A DNA stretch of 64,000 bases, from positions 13,313,658-13,377,657 of the forward strand of contig CM030704.1 of assembly GCA_017979445.1 (NCBI GenBank), read 5' to 3'. The position numbers and the translations under genes were made by a program. The notes under the pieces were generated by a model. The model made no database searches. It was not told the DNA's origin and saw only the letters and a program-made list of their open reading frames with translations. This DNA is from Akebia trifoliata. Its lineage: Eukaryota > Streptophyta > Magnoliopsida > Ranunculales > Lardizabalaceae. This document shows, piece by piece, positions 44,458 to 56,523 of the stretch (positions within the stretch are counted from its first letter, which is position 1; each line of letters begins with the position of its first letter).

Positions 44458-46440
44458 TGACGGTTGTGAGTATAAACAAACTGTTGTGATAGGTAGTAAT
44501 ATTTCTTTTAAAACTAACCAATCAAGGTATACGATATCCATCTGTTTTGAGTGAGCATAAATTGAATATATTTCAGTGAATAATTCTCTGTTGTTTGGAT
44601 GTGGATACATCTCATTCTTTGTGTCATGTTTATGCTTGTGAACAGTAGTTCCATCCCATCAATGGATTGGGTTTAAGATTGGATCATTTTTTATTTGAAA
44701 CCAATCTGATAGGATTTGGTTCAGATCCATTATCAATCTGATAATTGTTGAATTGGATTCTTAGATCTCACTATTTGGATCCAAATCTAATCCAAATGTC
44801 AATTGGTTCAGATCAGATCTGATTTGATTTGATTTATAGAATATAGATATATACCATTATATATATATAGCCCACTCTCTACGATGATGATATATGTAAT
44901 ATATCTAACCAATAATTTTTATACTTTTTCTATCATTTTCAGATAGGATCCCAATTACATTTGGACATGGTTGATCCAAAAACCAATTCAATAAATTATC
45001 AACTAAGATCCTTATCGGATTCTGAATGTTCAATCTGGGCCCTAAATTTTCTACTTTAAAATGGTGAAGGTGTGGACTTTCTAAGTTGGTTAAAAGTCTG
45101 TTGAGTGTTGTTTATACCATGACCTGAGTTGTGACACAGACTAATTATTGACCACTAATCTCGCGATACCTAGTGAAAGTGGCCAGGCCGCTACAAAATT
45201 TTGGAGGAACCCTCCTTGTAGCATGACACAGTTTTTTGAGTTTATTTCACGTCTCTACTTCTTTGGTAATATTTGAGATAACTCCTTGGAGACGCAACAT
45301 GTAATCTAAAGAGAGGGTTCTACTGAAATTTTGAAGCCGATGGGCGCTTCAAACTTTTGTCGGAAAGAAGAGAGATTTAAAAAAGAAAAAAAGAGAGATT
45401 GCATTAATTGTAGATTGAGTTCTATCACTTTTAGTTTGTTTAGTTTTTGGTTGGATTCTTTTTCAATTGTTACCATCTTTAAATAGACTAGAAGGTGGCA
45501 TGTGCAAACACACATGTATTTAAAAGGTTTATTTGTAATTTTAAATCTTAATTAAAGGGTGATTTTAAAATTACATAGTAAAAAGGATATGTTTGTAATT
45601 TTGAAAACTCACTCGATTATGATTTTAAAGGTACATGCATTTTTCTGATTTTTTTTTTAATAACCAAAATAACCTTAATCATATTAAATTTAAATATGTT
45701 AAGGTGAGTATTTTTGGAATCCAAGTTTTGGCGTCGAACTATTTTTACCGTTGTAATGGTAAAGATGTATTGCCATATATTTCTGGGAGACAAGGACTGT
45801 GCTGTGCTGTCCATTTTTGGTTGGAGTGATTTTCTGCTCACAGACTCTTCAGTTCAGTGCGTGCTGGGTAAGCATAGGAAGGGTAGTTTTGTACCTAATT
45901 AGGGTAATTTGGTAAATTAGGGATGCCATTCAATATACACGCGGGTTCATGTGATTTCTGTGAGAAAAAAGAATTTCTTTTTGGTTGTCACCAGATCATG
46001 GTTTGGGTGTGCTCCGGAAAAATGTTAAATGGATCGAAAGAAAGCCCTCGTATGGGTTATGTGAATTGGCACTAGTCCAAATGTTACCTCAGCCCAATAC
46101 ATTCTTGGTCTAGATTCGGTTAAAAAAATAATTTTTACTAGGCCAAAGTCTTTGAAAAGGATAGTCGTTGAAATCTCAAATTCAAAATACATTTTGTGGA
46201 GGAATAAATTCCCCAACCTAAAGGATAACGACACGTGTTGCCCAAGGACTAGACTTGTTGGGAAACAAGGTTCCGATCCAAAGGGAAAACGCTCGCTAGG
46301 GTTAAGCATTGAGGAAGATGCTTGGATCAGAATATTGATGGAGGTCGAGGAAATAGAGTTCCGTGAGTAGAAAACACTCTAATCCTTGGATTTTTAGGAT
46401 TTGAACGCCACAATCTGCAAAGATGTAAAAGAGGAAATGT
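44458..46440. other. 3' flank of FLX-like gene, no gene seen
   Basis: Contains a degenerate short repeat zone at about 44690-44830 (variants of gatccaaatctaatcc and gatctgatttgattt). AT-rich sequence follows. No open frame has a recognisable domain. Confidence 0.5.
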
Positions 46441-46582
46441 GGAGAGGAATACACCCTCCCCCCCTTCCTATAAATAGTGGATGATCCTCATACTAAAAGG
46501 TATGCAACTCTCACTATAAAATCTCTACTAAAATTTTTCAGGAGTTAACTTAGGCATTGAAGGCTCTGTGGAAGAGGGAACA
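46441..46582 (+). repeat. Fragment of a plus-strand gypsy LTR
   Basis: TATAAATA at 46469-46476, followed by a leader-like stretch containing gagttaacttaggcattg, resembles the gacttaggcatcgga motif of plant gypsy LTR R/U5 regions. It is cut at 46582 by LTR R2. The probable continuation (leader plus gag) is at 49620-50615. The LTR's left end is not resolved. Confidence 0.45.
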
Positions 46583-47857
46583 TGTGGCGCCCTCGAAACA
46601 CTAAAACAAAGTCCCATGTCAAATCTCAAGGTACTAGGTGGTGTCTTGAAATTTCGGCATAATTTCATTTGTTTATGTTAGCATTCTAATACACTAAATA
46701 CATGTTTTACCTAATAAACAATATGCATTACATCCTGTATATATACATATAAAATCTAATATTAGCGGAAACCTATGTACATCTAATAATGTACGATAGA
46801 TCAGAGTGTAGAAGGATAAACAAAATACAGGATTATACAAAAATTTCTTATTCTAACAAAAGTCCTAACGCTCTACCAAAATCTATAATATAGCTTGGGC
46901 TAACTGATGTTACTAGGGAATATAGCCCCAATACACACTAAGTAATTGACTCTGATTGTCTATCTGACCCACCAAATGATCATCGCTAGTCGGTTCTACG
47001 CTCATCTCACCAACTGCAAGCTTTGAAGTTAAAAAAAAAAAAACAAGAAGGAAAAGGTGAATAATAATTGTTACCCAGTAGAAAAGAAAATAATTGCTGC
47101 TAATAACCTCTCCTAACATGAACGAATAAACATATTGAATTATTTTAACATATGCAAAGTTTTACAAAATAAACTACGATTAACTAGTACATATAGTCAG
47201 GGATGAACAACTAAACATTTTTAAAACTCATATTACATCAATCAACAATACTCAATAGTATTTTTTTTTATAAAAATTGAATTAATCAAATGGAAAGATT
47301 AAACCTGCATTTCATTTTATATTCCAAAATAAGACAACATATACATAATACACAATGGTGGAGTAGTGGAATTAGAGAGTTGGGATTCATGACTGGATCG
47401 TTCCTAGTCGAGACATGATGTTTCATAATAAAGTATTAGTTCCTGATTTTATAGTTGGTCGCTATTTACCACACTTGCGGGACCATTTATCCGACTTAGG
47501 TCGGTCGTTTAACGTGACTGTAAGCAATGAATTTCTTTTTTATGTGTCAGAACGTTCGACTACTATAAATTGTTAGTGATCATTGACTAATCATCTTCAT
47601 CTATACCTATTAGGCGTGCATGTGATTCCCAAATATACAACCCCATTCGTATATGACCACCTTTGCATTACAAGTTCACTGGTAAAAATAGAGAAGAATA
47701 AACTCGGATTCCAATTGTAACTCCACTCTCATACGCATCCCATACCACGTATGAGTTTGGTTGTTCCTACCGTACATCCCAGGTTAGTATATTACTGAGG
47801 ATGATATGACAAATTATTCCTTCAGGTATTCACAAACTCTTTAATAGTTAACAAAAT

Positions 47858-47893
<36 letters not shown>

Positions 47894-49619
47894 TTTTTCT
47901 TTGAAAACAAATAAAAAATTTCTTTGAAAACAAATAAGAAATTACCATTACAGAGTTGAGAATGGATATTCAATTTTTTGCAAAGCAATTGTGGCCACGC
48001 GACCTTTAAATAATAGTACAGAAAAGTAAATCAATGCCTCGCGCTAATAGAAAGTAAATCATACACATCACCTCGTGACAACAGAAAGTAAATTAACCCT
48101 GGATATATGTTCATCAACCTACACATAGCATCACAATGTAAAATGTAGACATCATTCCCTCGGGTGAGATTCTAATATTTTACCGTTTCATACCCTTTTC
48201 CTCTTTTTCTAATTTTTGCAGTTTTCAAAATTTTGAACACAATATTCACTTTTTGATATTCATCAACTCAAATGAGTTCATTGAATATTAAAACATTTTT
48301 CAAACTTTAAAATTTATTTTCATCAATTAAATTGAAAAATTACAAAACTTAGATAAAAAAGGGGTCCGAGCAGTATACAAAATCCAATTGGCAAAAATAA
48401 CTCGGCGAAATATCCTACCCATGTATAATTTGTTATAAAACACAATTAAATCTATCAAACATGAAGATTTGACGTGAATTTGAAATAATGAAAAGAATTC
48501 TAAAATTTTTACATACATTACAAATTTTCGTTAAAAATCATAAATGCAATTATCATAATCTACGATTACCAATAGAAATTGAGAGTCTCTAATAATCTCT
48601 GTGTGAAAAAAATTGAATTATGTGCACAAAAATCAAGGTGGATCGGATGTCGAGGCATTTGATTTTTGAATTGGGCCCGGTGGTTTCGAAGATCTCGATG
48701 TCGTCGTCCTTTCTCCCTCCTACAGCGGATGATGGTTTGGGCTCGAAGTAGATGAAATCCGATGTTGAACGTTCGAAATCCCTCTTGTATCCTACAACTA
48801 TTTTTTGATGAAACAAGAAGAAAGAGAAAAGAAAAAGAAAATAAAATGGATGGGTTTTATAGAGGTTGATGTTGTGACGTTTTTCCCTTCTTCATCGAAA
48901 ATTGACGACAACCCGTTCGCAACGAATATAAGATTGAAAGTTGTGAAAAAAATAAATTTTTTTAAAAACTCTCAGCTGGTTTTTATGCGTTGTAAGAGAA
49001 GAAGAATAGTTATTTTTATTTAAAATTTATTTATATATGCTAATGGGACAAAATCGATATTTTTAATATTGTTTCGTTTGACGATAAGTCAATTGTTCAG
49101 ACTCCAAAAATGACACGTGAATACTCTATTTTATATAATGTTTCATTCCAGATCTAATGGCATGGTAAGATTCTACAAATTATGTTTCTAACAAAATTTA
49201 CTATTTCGACCCGATGAGACCCTAAAATTGATGCTATTTCCATTTTTTACAATAATTCAACTTTCTAAGCTCCAAAAATGATGAGTAAAAATAGCCCATT
49301 TTCTATAATTTTTCGTTACGAACCCAATGATGTGCTCAAATTTTAAAAATTCTTGCTCTAGTAAAAGTCATTATTTTAGCTTGGTCCGACTTGAAAATCA
49401 AGGATTTTGCAACTTTTCTGTTCGAACTCGCATTTGAGCGGTACTTATAAGTTAAAATATGTTTTTCGATCATTTTGAATCTAATGGTGAGGTCATATTT
49501 CATTAAAAATGATCAGAATAAAATCTTCAAGTTTTACCCTAAGTCCTAGTTTAAGAAATTTTCAAAATTCCACTATTTATTTTTTCTCGAGATATGAATA
49601 AAAAACTTGGGATTTTACA
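46583..49619 (-). mobile_element. Long LTR R2 (probable solo LTR)
   Basis: In minus sense TGTAAAATCCC (49619) to GGGCGCCACA (46583), with TG...CA ends. From about 46960 on it aligns with R1 in the same orientation. No gag-pol lies inside. The flanks are GAACA (46578-46582) and AAGCA (49620-49624), which match at three of five bases and could be a decayed target duplication. It contains an (AT)n run at about 47862-47891. Confidence 0.6.
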
Positions 49620-50466
49620 AAGCATGAAAGATTTTGAGAAGTTGCAAAATTTTCAGTCGGGAGTTTAAGAATCACGAGGTGATCATAAAAATAACCTTTG
49701 CAATTAGCACCATTTGTGGAATTCAAACAAAAAATACGACGTACACATGGTGAACACAAGGAACAACTATCGGAGGGAATCAATCGAAGATGCAGTAGAG
49801 AGCGCAACATAAGTAATAAAGAGAGACCAAGCCCTTGTAGTCAACACAGGCCTATTGTGCAGTATAGGCCAGATAGGGTGGTGGAACAATTCGGCCTAGA
49901 TCAGGGAATCCCCCGCGTCATCCCTCATAATAGCAACCACGAAGTAACGTGGTGCATATTCGACATGGAACCCCAATTTGCAAGCATTGTAAAGCCTTCC
50001 AAACTCCAAATAGGTGCGGATTTGCCTACATATAGCAAATGGGCCTCCCAGTTCTGAGAATCTTTCAAAACTCCTCATTTTAGATTGAGTGAGGCTCAAT
50101 GTAATATGAGCTGATGGGTTAGGATCGGATTGGGGGAGAAAAAGAGCAGTAAGATTAGAACAACATGCAGAATGTGTATCATCTACTAACACAGATGAAT
50201 GTTGAATTGTAATAGAGTATAAAATAGCAATCGGAGGAGATTCAAGCTGTGAGTAGCGAGAATTAGTAGGTGCGACAGTAGAGGGTCGTAGCAACTGGGA
50301 ATCACGATGCTAAAATCCGAGTTGAAGGATATCAGGTCAATAACATATAAAACGTGCCATCAAACTCATTAACGCTGGGGGAAATGGAAGACCTGTTGAG
50401 GTGAAGGGAAAATGTCGTTATTGAAGGAGGGCAATCATTCACACGGTCGTCAGAGATATGAGAATA
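49620..50466 (+). other. Gypsy leader region, no intact gene
   Basis: Lies between R2 and the gag fragment. Open frames such as 49698-50057 carry no recognised domain. Position suggests the 5' leader of the plus-strand gypsy element whose LTR fragment is at 46441-46582. Confidence 0.4.
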
Positions 50467-50615
50467 TCACTATTCATAGAGGCGATTCAAAATTCTGAGC
50501 CACTGAGGAAATTCTATATGCCCAAGTTCGATTCCTTTGATGGTAAAGCCCTCATAAAGTATGTCATGCATTACAAGAACCTAATGATCCTTTAGCAATG
50601 GAATGACTTACTCAC
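50467..50615 (+). pseudogene. Ty3/gypsy gag fragment
   Basis: Reads SLFIEAIQNSEPLRKFYMPK, FDSFDGKALIKYVMHYKNLM, then a stop and QWNDLL. This matches the conserved start of plant gypsy gag (RKFxxPxFxxFDGxxDPxxHxxxYxxxM). It is cut at 50615 by the TG end of LTR R3, so the rest of gag is not in place. Confidence 0.75.
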
Positions 50616-51540
50616 TGTAATACCTCGAATTTTAATTAGTATTTCAAGAAAATAAAATAGTGAAATTTGAAGAAAATTTTGATAGAGGAACTTAAAGTAA
50701 AATATTCAAATTTTGTTCTGTCTATTTTTAAAGAAATTTGACTTTGCCATTAGATTCAAAATGATTGAAAAACATATTTTAGCCTGTAAGCATGTTCAAA
50801 TTCGAGTCTGGACGAAAAAGTTATAAATTCCTTGAGTTTCGCATCAAGTAACTACCAAGTAGGTAAACGATAATTTAGAAATATAATTTGAGGAATCTGA
50901 TCATACACCATTAGGTTTGTGTCGAAAAATCACCCAAAATAGGGTATAAGATTGTTTAAATTGACATTCGAGAAAAACAATTCCTAAAATGATGCTTACA
51001 CCCACTTAAGTTATAAATATCTAAATTCTAAAGAAAAATCTAATTTTTCTTATTCTTCTCTCTAACCAAGATTTAGCCCATTTTTTTTTTGAGATTTGAA
51101 ATTCAGATCTATGTCGAACTAGAACGATTCAAACTTCACTGCAAGAAAGAAAGTCATAGACTTCGTCGAGGATTATGCGTGGATGAGAGAAAATACTATT
51201 TTCGTCGAGGGAAAGTTTACGTGATTGGTCGGAGGTGATCTTAAACTCAGTTCAACTGTCGAATATAACCCGAGGTAGGATGCCTTTCCTTCTACCCTCT
51301 AGTTATACGATATTTTCTATAGAAAATAATCTAAATCGTCGATGTTATTCTCATTTTACCATTTATCGATGAACCGAAAAAACTTATGTAGGTTGGATTA
51401 CATTTAAGCGAAATTTTAGGTTGCTATCGATTAAATTTTATTCTATTGAAATATTGATGATATTCTAAGTGATTAGAGCATAAATTATTCATTGGTTTTC
51501 ATTGATTCATCGAAAAACAAAAGGATTTTCAACTCCCGCA
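50616..51540 (+). mobile_element. Truncated LTR R3 (inverted relative to R1/R2)
   Basis: Starts TGTAATACCTCG at 50616. Its first 200 bp align with the reverse complement of 7990-8171 (R1) and 49440-49619 (R2). It is followed by AT-rich sequence with a promoter/leader-like zone near 51000-51280. The right end is unclear and is set where similarity to element B internal sequence takes over. CTCAC (50611-50615) would be its target duplication. Confidence 0.5.
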
Positions 51541-53503
51541 ACAAAAATCAGCAAAAAATAGATTTTTTGTAAAAGTCTTTTTTCTTTAGAAAAACAATAT
51601 TTCAGAAAATTTCCAGAGTCCATGTAAAAATAGATCATTTTTTCCTTCATTTTCTTTTCTTTTGGAAAACATTTTCATCTAAAAAACATTTTTTTCTCTA
51701 GAAAATATTTTTCATTTAAAAAACATTTTTTATTTGGAAAACATTTTTTTAAAAATGGATTGAAACCCGAATTCAGTGAAAAAGTTTGAATACCATTCTG
51801 ATTTTAATGGCTTGACCCATCATGGTCGTTGGATCGAGATGGATTGGGTCATTATGAATCATTGCCCAATTTAAAATGGATTCTTTATTGGGTTGGTGCA
51901 CCCAGTAATATGGTAGCTTCAAATCAGGTTAAAATAGAAAATTGATCCTTGAGGACAAAACCGTGCATTCTTGATCTCGTTATTTGTAAGTTCCATTTCC
52001 AAAAAGCAACCCGGGAACACCCACAAAAGTTCAAATTGTGACCTATAGAGAGGTCTTTAGACCCTAGGTTCACTACGTGCAATGTAATTTATCTAGCCAT
52101 CTTTGCCCAAGTGCACCTATATACCTCTCGATACGTGGTGACTTGGTTTGATATACCGTATAGGTGATAATCTAAAACTCCAACCCAAATCTCTGAAGTC
52201 AAAAAGTAGCCAGTTTAATCTCCAATTGAGAGGTGGTGCGCGATGCTGAGCAAGGGCCCACTTAAATACCTTTCGTTTAGAATAGACGTTGTCTATCCCC
52301 CTCATACAGTAGGGTACATCGAGGCAGGATCTCGCTTAAACACTGATTTTGACCAAGAAGTGCAATTGGTGAACTTTGATATACTGTATAGGTACGAGTC
52401 CAGGGTTGGTGATCGGGACATGTGACTTTGCGACTTATAGTAGGACAAAAGGCTCAGGTCGCCCCAGCATGGGTGCATCAATATACCTTTCAGTGTCACC
52501 TGATCAAACTGTATTGATGCCCCAGTTTTACATACCCTAAGGTACGTGATTGGAGTTGTGGTTTTCATGAATGACGTCGTGCTTCACAAGGAGACCAGGC
52601 CACGCACTAGTGCCACGTTGGCTATAAGGGACATGCAAGCATGCAAAGCGATAAACGTGCTAGTGGTGTGTGCAAACATGGTGGGGTGTGTCCCGGGCAT
52701 TTTCAGATGAATGGCCCTATGGGCCAGATCAGATTATCGCAATATGGATATCAAACAACTATTGATATAAAATCCATAGCATTAAAATCAAGGCATGCAC
52801 ATATATATCAATCAGGATCATGATATATCAGATAAGCAATAAAAAAGAGAGTGATGAAGATCAATCAATCAGGCTAGTACAAAAACGATATTAATCATTG
52901 ATCAAACATTGAGATAGGCACAAGAAAAAATCGTTCTAAAAAATTTAAATAAATTAGAACAAAAGAACTCTTTTTATGGTCCAATCAATGATCGCTTTGA
53001 ACGACTCAAAATGATTCGAAATTTTCAAAAAAAATCTTGAATTAAGGATAGCATAATTATTGTCATGATAAGGAGTCATGCCTTCTTTTTTTTTAGAGAC
53101 ATGCTTGGCAAACTTTCTTGAGAACATAGGCTAATTTGACCCAACTCACAAGGTTTCAAATTTTACTAAGGGTCATTATACCAACGTGGTTATCTCAACA
53201 GTAATCCAATATCACAATCTTTTGATTTGATGAGAACAGACTTGGATCGAAAAAAAAAAAATTATTTTTAAAAAATGAGAAATTTAGATCCAAGGTTTTG
53301 AAAATGAGTAATTATGAAATCTCAAATCAAAGTACAAGATGAAACTTAATTTAAAAAAAAAAAAAAAATTAAAATCTTCTTTTGAAAGTTCATAGAATTT
53401 TGTCCGTCACAAACACGTGGCATTGGATCACTTTTTCGGGTGCCACGTGATGAGATCAATGACCCTTAGTAAGGAAGCAACCTTGCCAAGCTAGTAAAAC
53501 TTG

Positions 53504-53553
53504 CCCCCCCCCCCCCCCCCCCAAAAAAAAAAATATATATATATATATATATA
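53504..53553. repeat. Compound C(19)-A(11)-(TA)n tract
   Basis: Nineteen C, then eleven A, then alternating TA, inside the element B leader. Confidence 0.9.
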
Positions 53554-53746
53554 TTTTAAAATTTTTTATGTTGCTGCCAGCAACACTCACAACCCAACTC
53601 ACATATTTTTAATATGATGCCACCATTAAAAACATGAAAAAAAATTTAATGTTTATACATTGCTCGCAACACAACACTCATAACATCAAGAGTGAAAATG
53701 ACAAATTTTCTTGTTTTATTGATGCAAACACACACATCATTCATAG

Positions 53747-53777
<31 letters not shown>

Positions 53778-54231
53778 ATAAATAAATTTTTTTTATAATA
53801 TTTTTGTTGCCTATGTTGTTGCTAGCACAATGTTTTATTGTGCCAACACCACAGTACTCACAACAATTCACATTTTATTTATTTATTTCTTTTCTTTGGT
53901 CCTACGTATGGCAGCAAATATATATTTTTTTATATAAAAAACAACCAAGCCAAAGTTTCCTCTTTTTCACAGTAGCCAACAACTTTTGTTTTATTTTCTT
54001 TTTTTCTTTTTTTTTTTATTTATAGAAAAACCTTCAAGAAAACAGAGGACACCAATTTCTTCAAATACTTGAGAATTGCACATCACAAACACCTCTACAA
54101 TAAGATCGAAGCGAGTTGAAAAATGAAGGATGCTTGACCCTTCAATGAGATATGGTAAAAGGTGAGAAAAATCATTCTTTGGGTTCAAGGCATCCAATAA
54201 GTGAGTTTTGAAATCGTTGGAGACAACCTAG

Positions 54232-54240
<9 letters not shown>

Positions 54241-54292
<52 letters not shown>
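54241..54292. repeat. (AG)26 microsatellite
   Basis: An uninterrupted AG run in the element B leader. On the minus strand it gives a run of Ser-Leu codons that explains the open frame there. A second, (AT)14-type run lies at 54386-54413. Confidence 0.95.
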
Positions 54293-54294
<2 letters not shown>

Positions 54295-54381
54295 CGTCCC
54301 TGTTTGCTGTTTTTCGTTTTTGACCATATGGAGAAGAAGATAAAAATAACAAAAACCATTTTCTACTAACGGCACACCATA

Positions 54382-54416
<35 letters not shown>

Positions 54417-55012
54417 TTTCTTGAAATCCTCTCCTCATTAGGAACAACATTAAAAAAAAAATATTATTTTTATTTCTTAACACATCACTCACAAATAATT
54501 TATTTTCACAACTTATCACACATGCATGCTAAAGATTTTTATCCAAAAATTTTCTAAAACAAAAACAAAATTCCATGACTCTCACCCCAACCACCATCAT
54601 TCCGTTCTCAATTCATATGTCAATTTGAATTTTTCATTATTTAGGGTTGTCCCAAAATGACTCTAGATTTAATCATAAAAAAAATGTGTCAAAACAAAGT
54701 ATCCAAAATCGAACCAAAGGATACCAATAAAGGATAATACAAACTCAAAAAATAATCTAAATAAAAATGGGTCAACACCTATTTTTTCACATCATCTTCT
54801 CAATATCCTGCATTATTTAGGGTCATCCCTAACGACCCTAAATTGAATCATAACAAATAATATTCCATAATAATATCCTAAAAATGATGCCGAGAGAATA
54901 TAAAACAATCCAAAAAATAAACGAATCAAATAAACAGAACAAAAATAAAAAAAATTAAGTCGAAATGGAAATGTTCTCATACTTGGGGCTTTTCAAGTTT
55001 GATCCTCAATAA

Positions 55013-55030
55013 TCCCCAATAGAGTCGCCA
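55013..55030 (-). promoter_or_regulatory. Primer binding site of element B (decayed)
   Basis: The minus strand reads TGGCGACTCTATTGGGGA. Three changes from element A's site, all transitions. Confidence 0.75.
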
Positions 55031-55031
55031 T

Positions 55032-56523
55032 TGAAAGCTCCCTCGATCTGCGGGGTGTGCGGATCCGCTTTTGATTTTTAAGGTCCGGGAGTCGCCACCT
55101 AGTTATTATGGTCTAAGAACCAAATATTGACTCTAACAGATAAAACACTAATCTACAAAGAGAACAGGTCCGGGGATCACGTTATGGGATTAGAAGGTGT
55201 TAGGCACCAATCCCGCCCCGCAAATGCCGGTCTCTACTTTTTCCAAATAATACTACATTGCCAAATAGACCTAAAAATAATAATAAAAAAATAAAAATAA
55301 TTACCTAGCGGATTACGACGGTTCCCTCAGTATTGGCAGATAGTGTCCGTGTATCTTGTTATTCCCCTATCACTGGATCTATTTTTGATCTTCAAGTTGA
55401 AATATCTTTCTTCTAGATCTAAGTATTTATTGACTTCTTTAGGGATTTCTAGATGTTTTTGGAGGGGTTTCTAAGGGTTTTTTGAGTAAAAATTGGGATT
55501 TGAATGATAGATAGGGAGTTAGGACTTCAAAATTAGGGTTTGGAGGAGGCTAGGGAGACTTTTTAACTTACTTTTTCTAGGATTTATTTTGACCTACGAA
55601 ATTAGGTTGTGGAGACTCTCTATTTATAGAGTTTTTTGGGTAGAGTTAGTGTTTGAATAGGTTTCTTTTAGGGTTTTAATTAGGATTTTGACTTTAGTTT
55701 TATGATATTGAACTTGGTCTTTTTAGATTAGGGTTTTGACTTAAGTCTTATGAGATTAACTTGGTTCATTTAGATTTAGGGTTTTAATTAGGGTTTTGAC
55801 TTATATCTTATTAGATTGACTTGGTTTCTTTAGATTAAGGTTTTGACTTGAGTCTTATGAGATTGACGTGGTTTAAAATTTTAAATTAATTTTATTAAGA
55901 TTTTACTTTACGTTAATTAATATTTTATTTATTAATTTCGAAATTAAAATTTTTAAAATTTAGAAAATTACCTTTTTGTCCCGAAGAGAACTTTTGCATT
56001 TCACGTCGATTTTCGATGTTCTATAATATTTTGGAATCGATTTTTCGTAAGGAATTCAATGGGATTATTGGTTTATGTCACCTATAAAATTTTTGGCATG
56101 AAATGATTGTCAACCCTTATGAGGGGTATTTTCATAATTTTGTCGAATTTTGTGAAAATTGACGAAATAGTTTATTTGATTTCATTTTGTTATTTTATGT
56201 ATTCGAATAGATTTTCCTAAGCGTAAGGAGGGCTCTAAGGTTATTTTGATGTTAGGGGTATTTTTTTAATTTGGTCATTTTTTAATGATTTTTATTGTAA
56301 ATCATCTTTTTATCTATAAGATGATGATTTCTATATTTTTTGGGTTATATTTTTCTAGCTTAGTGTGGTTTCTACAATTTTATTAGTTTGAGATACCTCA
56401 TCAAATTTCTGAAACATATCTAGTAATAAATAAAGCATTGGAATAATCATCCATCATTGGAAATCGTCGCGATCGGGTTGACGAGTTGATTAATCAGGCA
56501 AGTGCAAAAATGGGATATCTACA
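55032..56523 (-). repeat. 5' LTR of element B (1492 bp)
   Basis: In minus sense TGTAGATATCCC (56523) to GAGCTTTCA (55032). TATA at 55621-55628. U3 repeats of ~54 bp at about 55690-55870. It shares the hairpin/palindrome end with LTRs A and C but is clearly a different subfamily. Outer flank is gttat (56524-56528). Confidence 0.8.

Larger units (their letters stand above)
51541..56523 (-). mobile_element. Tat/Ogre-like gypsy element B, 5' part
   Basis: 5' LTR at 55032-56523, primer site 55013-55030, leader from 55010 leftward. About 51752-53090 aligns with positions 1 to about 1450 of element A. No gag or pol is present: the leader ends against LTR R3, so the element is truncated. The segment 53090-54950 is microsatellite-rich and lacks the RING-H2 copy found in A. 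Short open frames there (for example 54172-54519) are low-complexity. Confidence 0.75.

Noticed and set aside
54172..54519. 115-codon minus-strand open frame with a Ser-Leu run
   Set aside because: It is made by the (AG)26 and (AT)n microsatellites; no domain is present.
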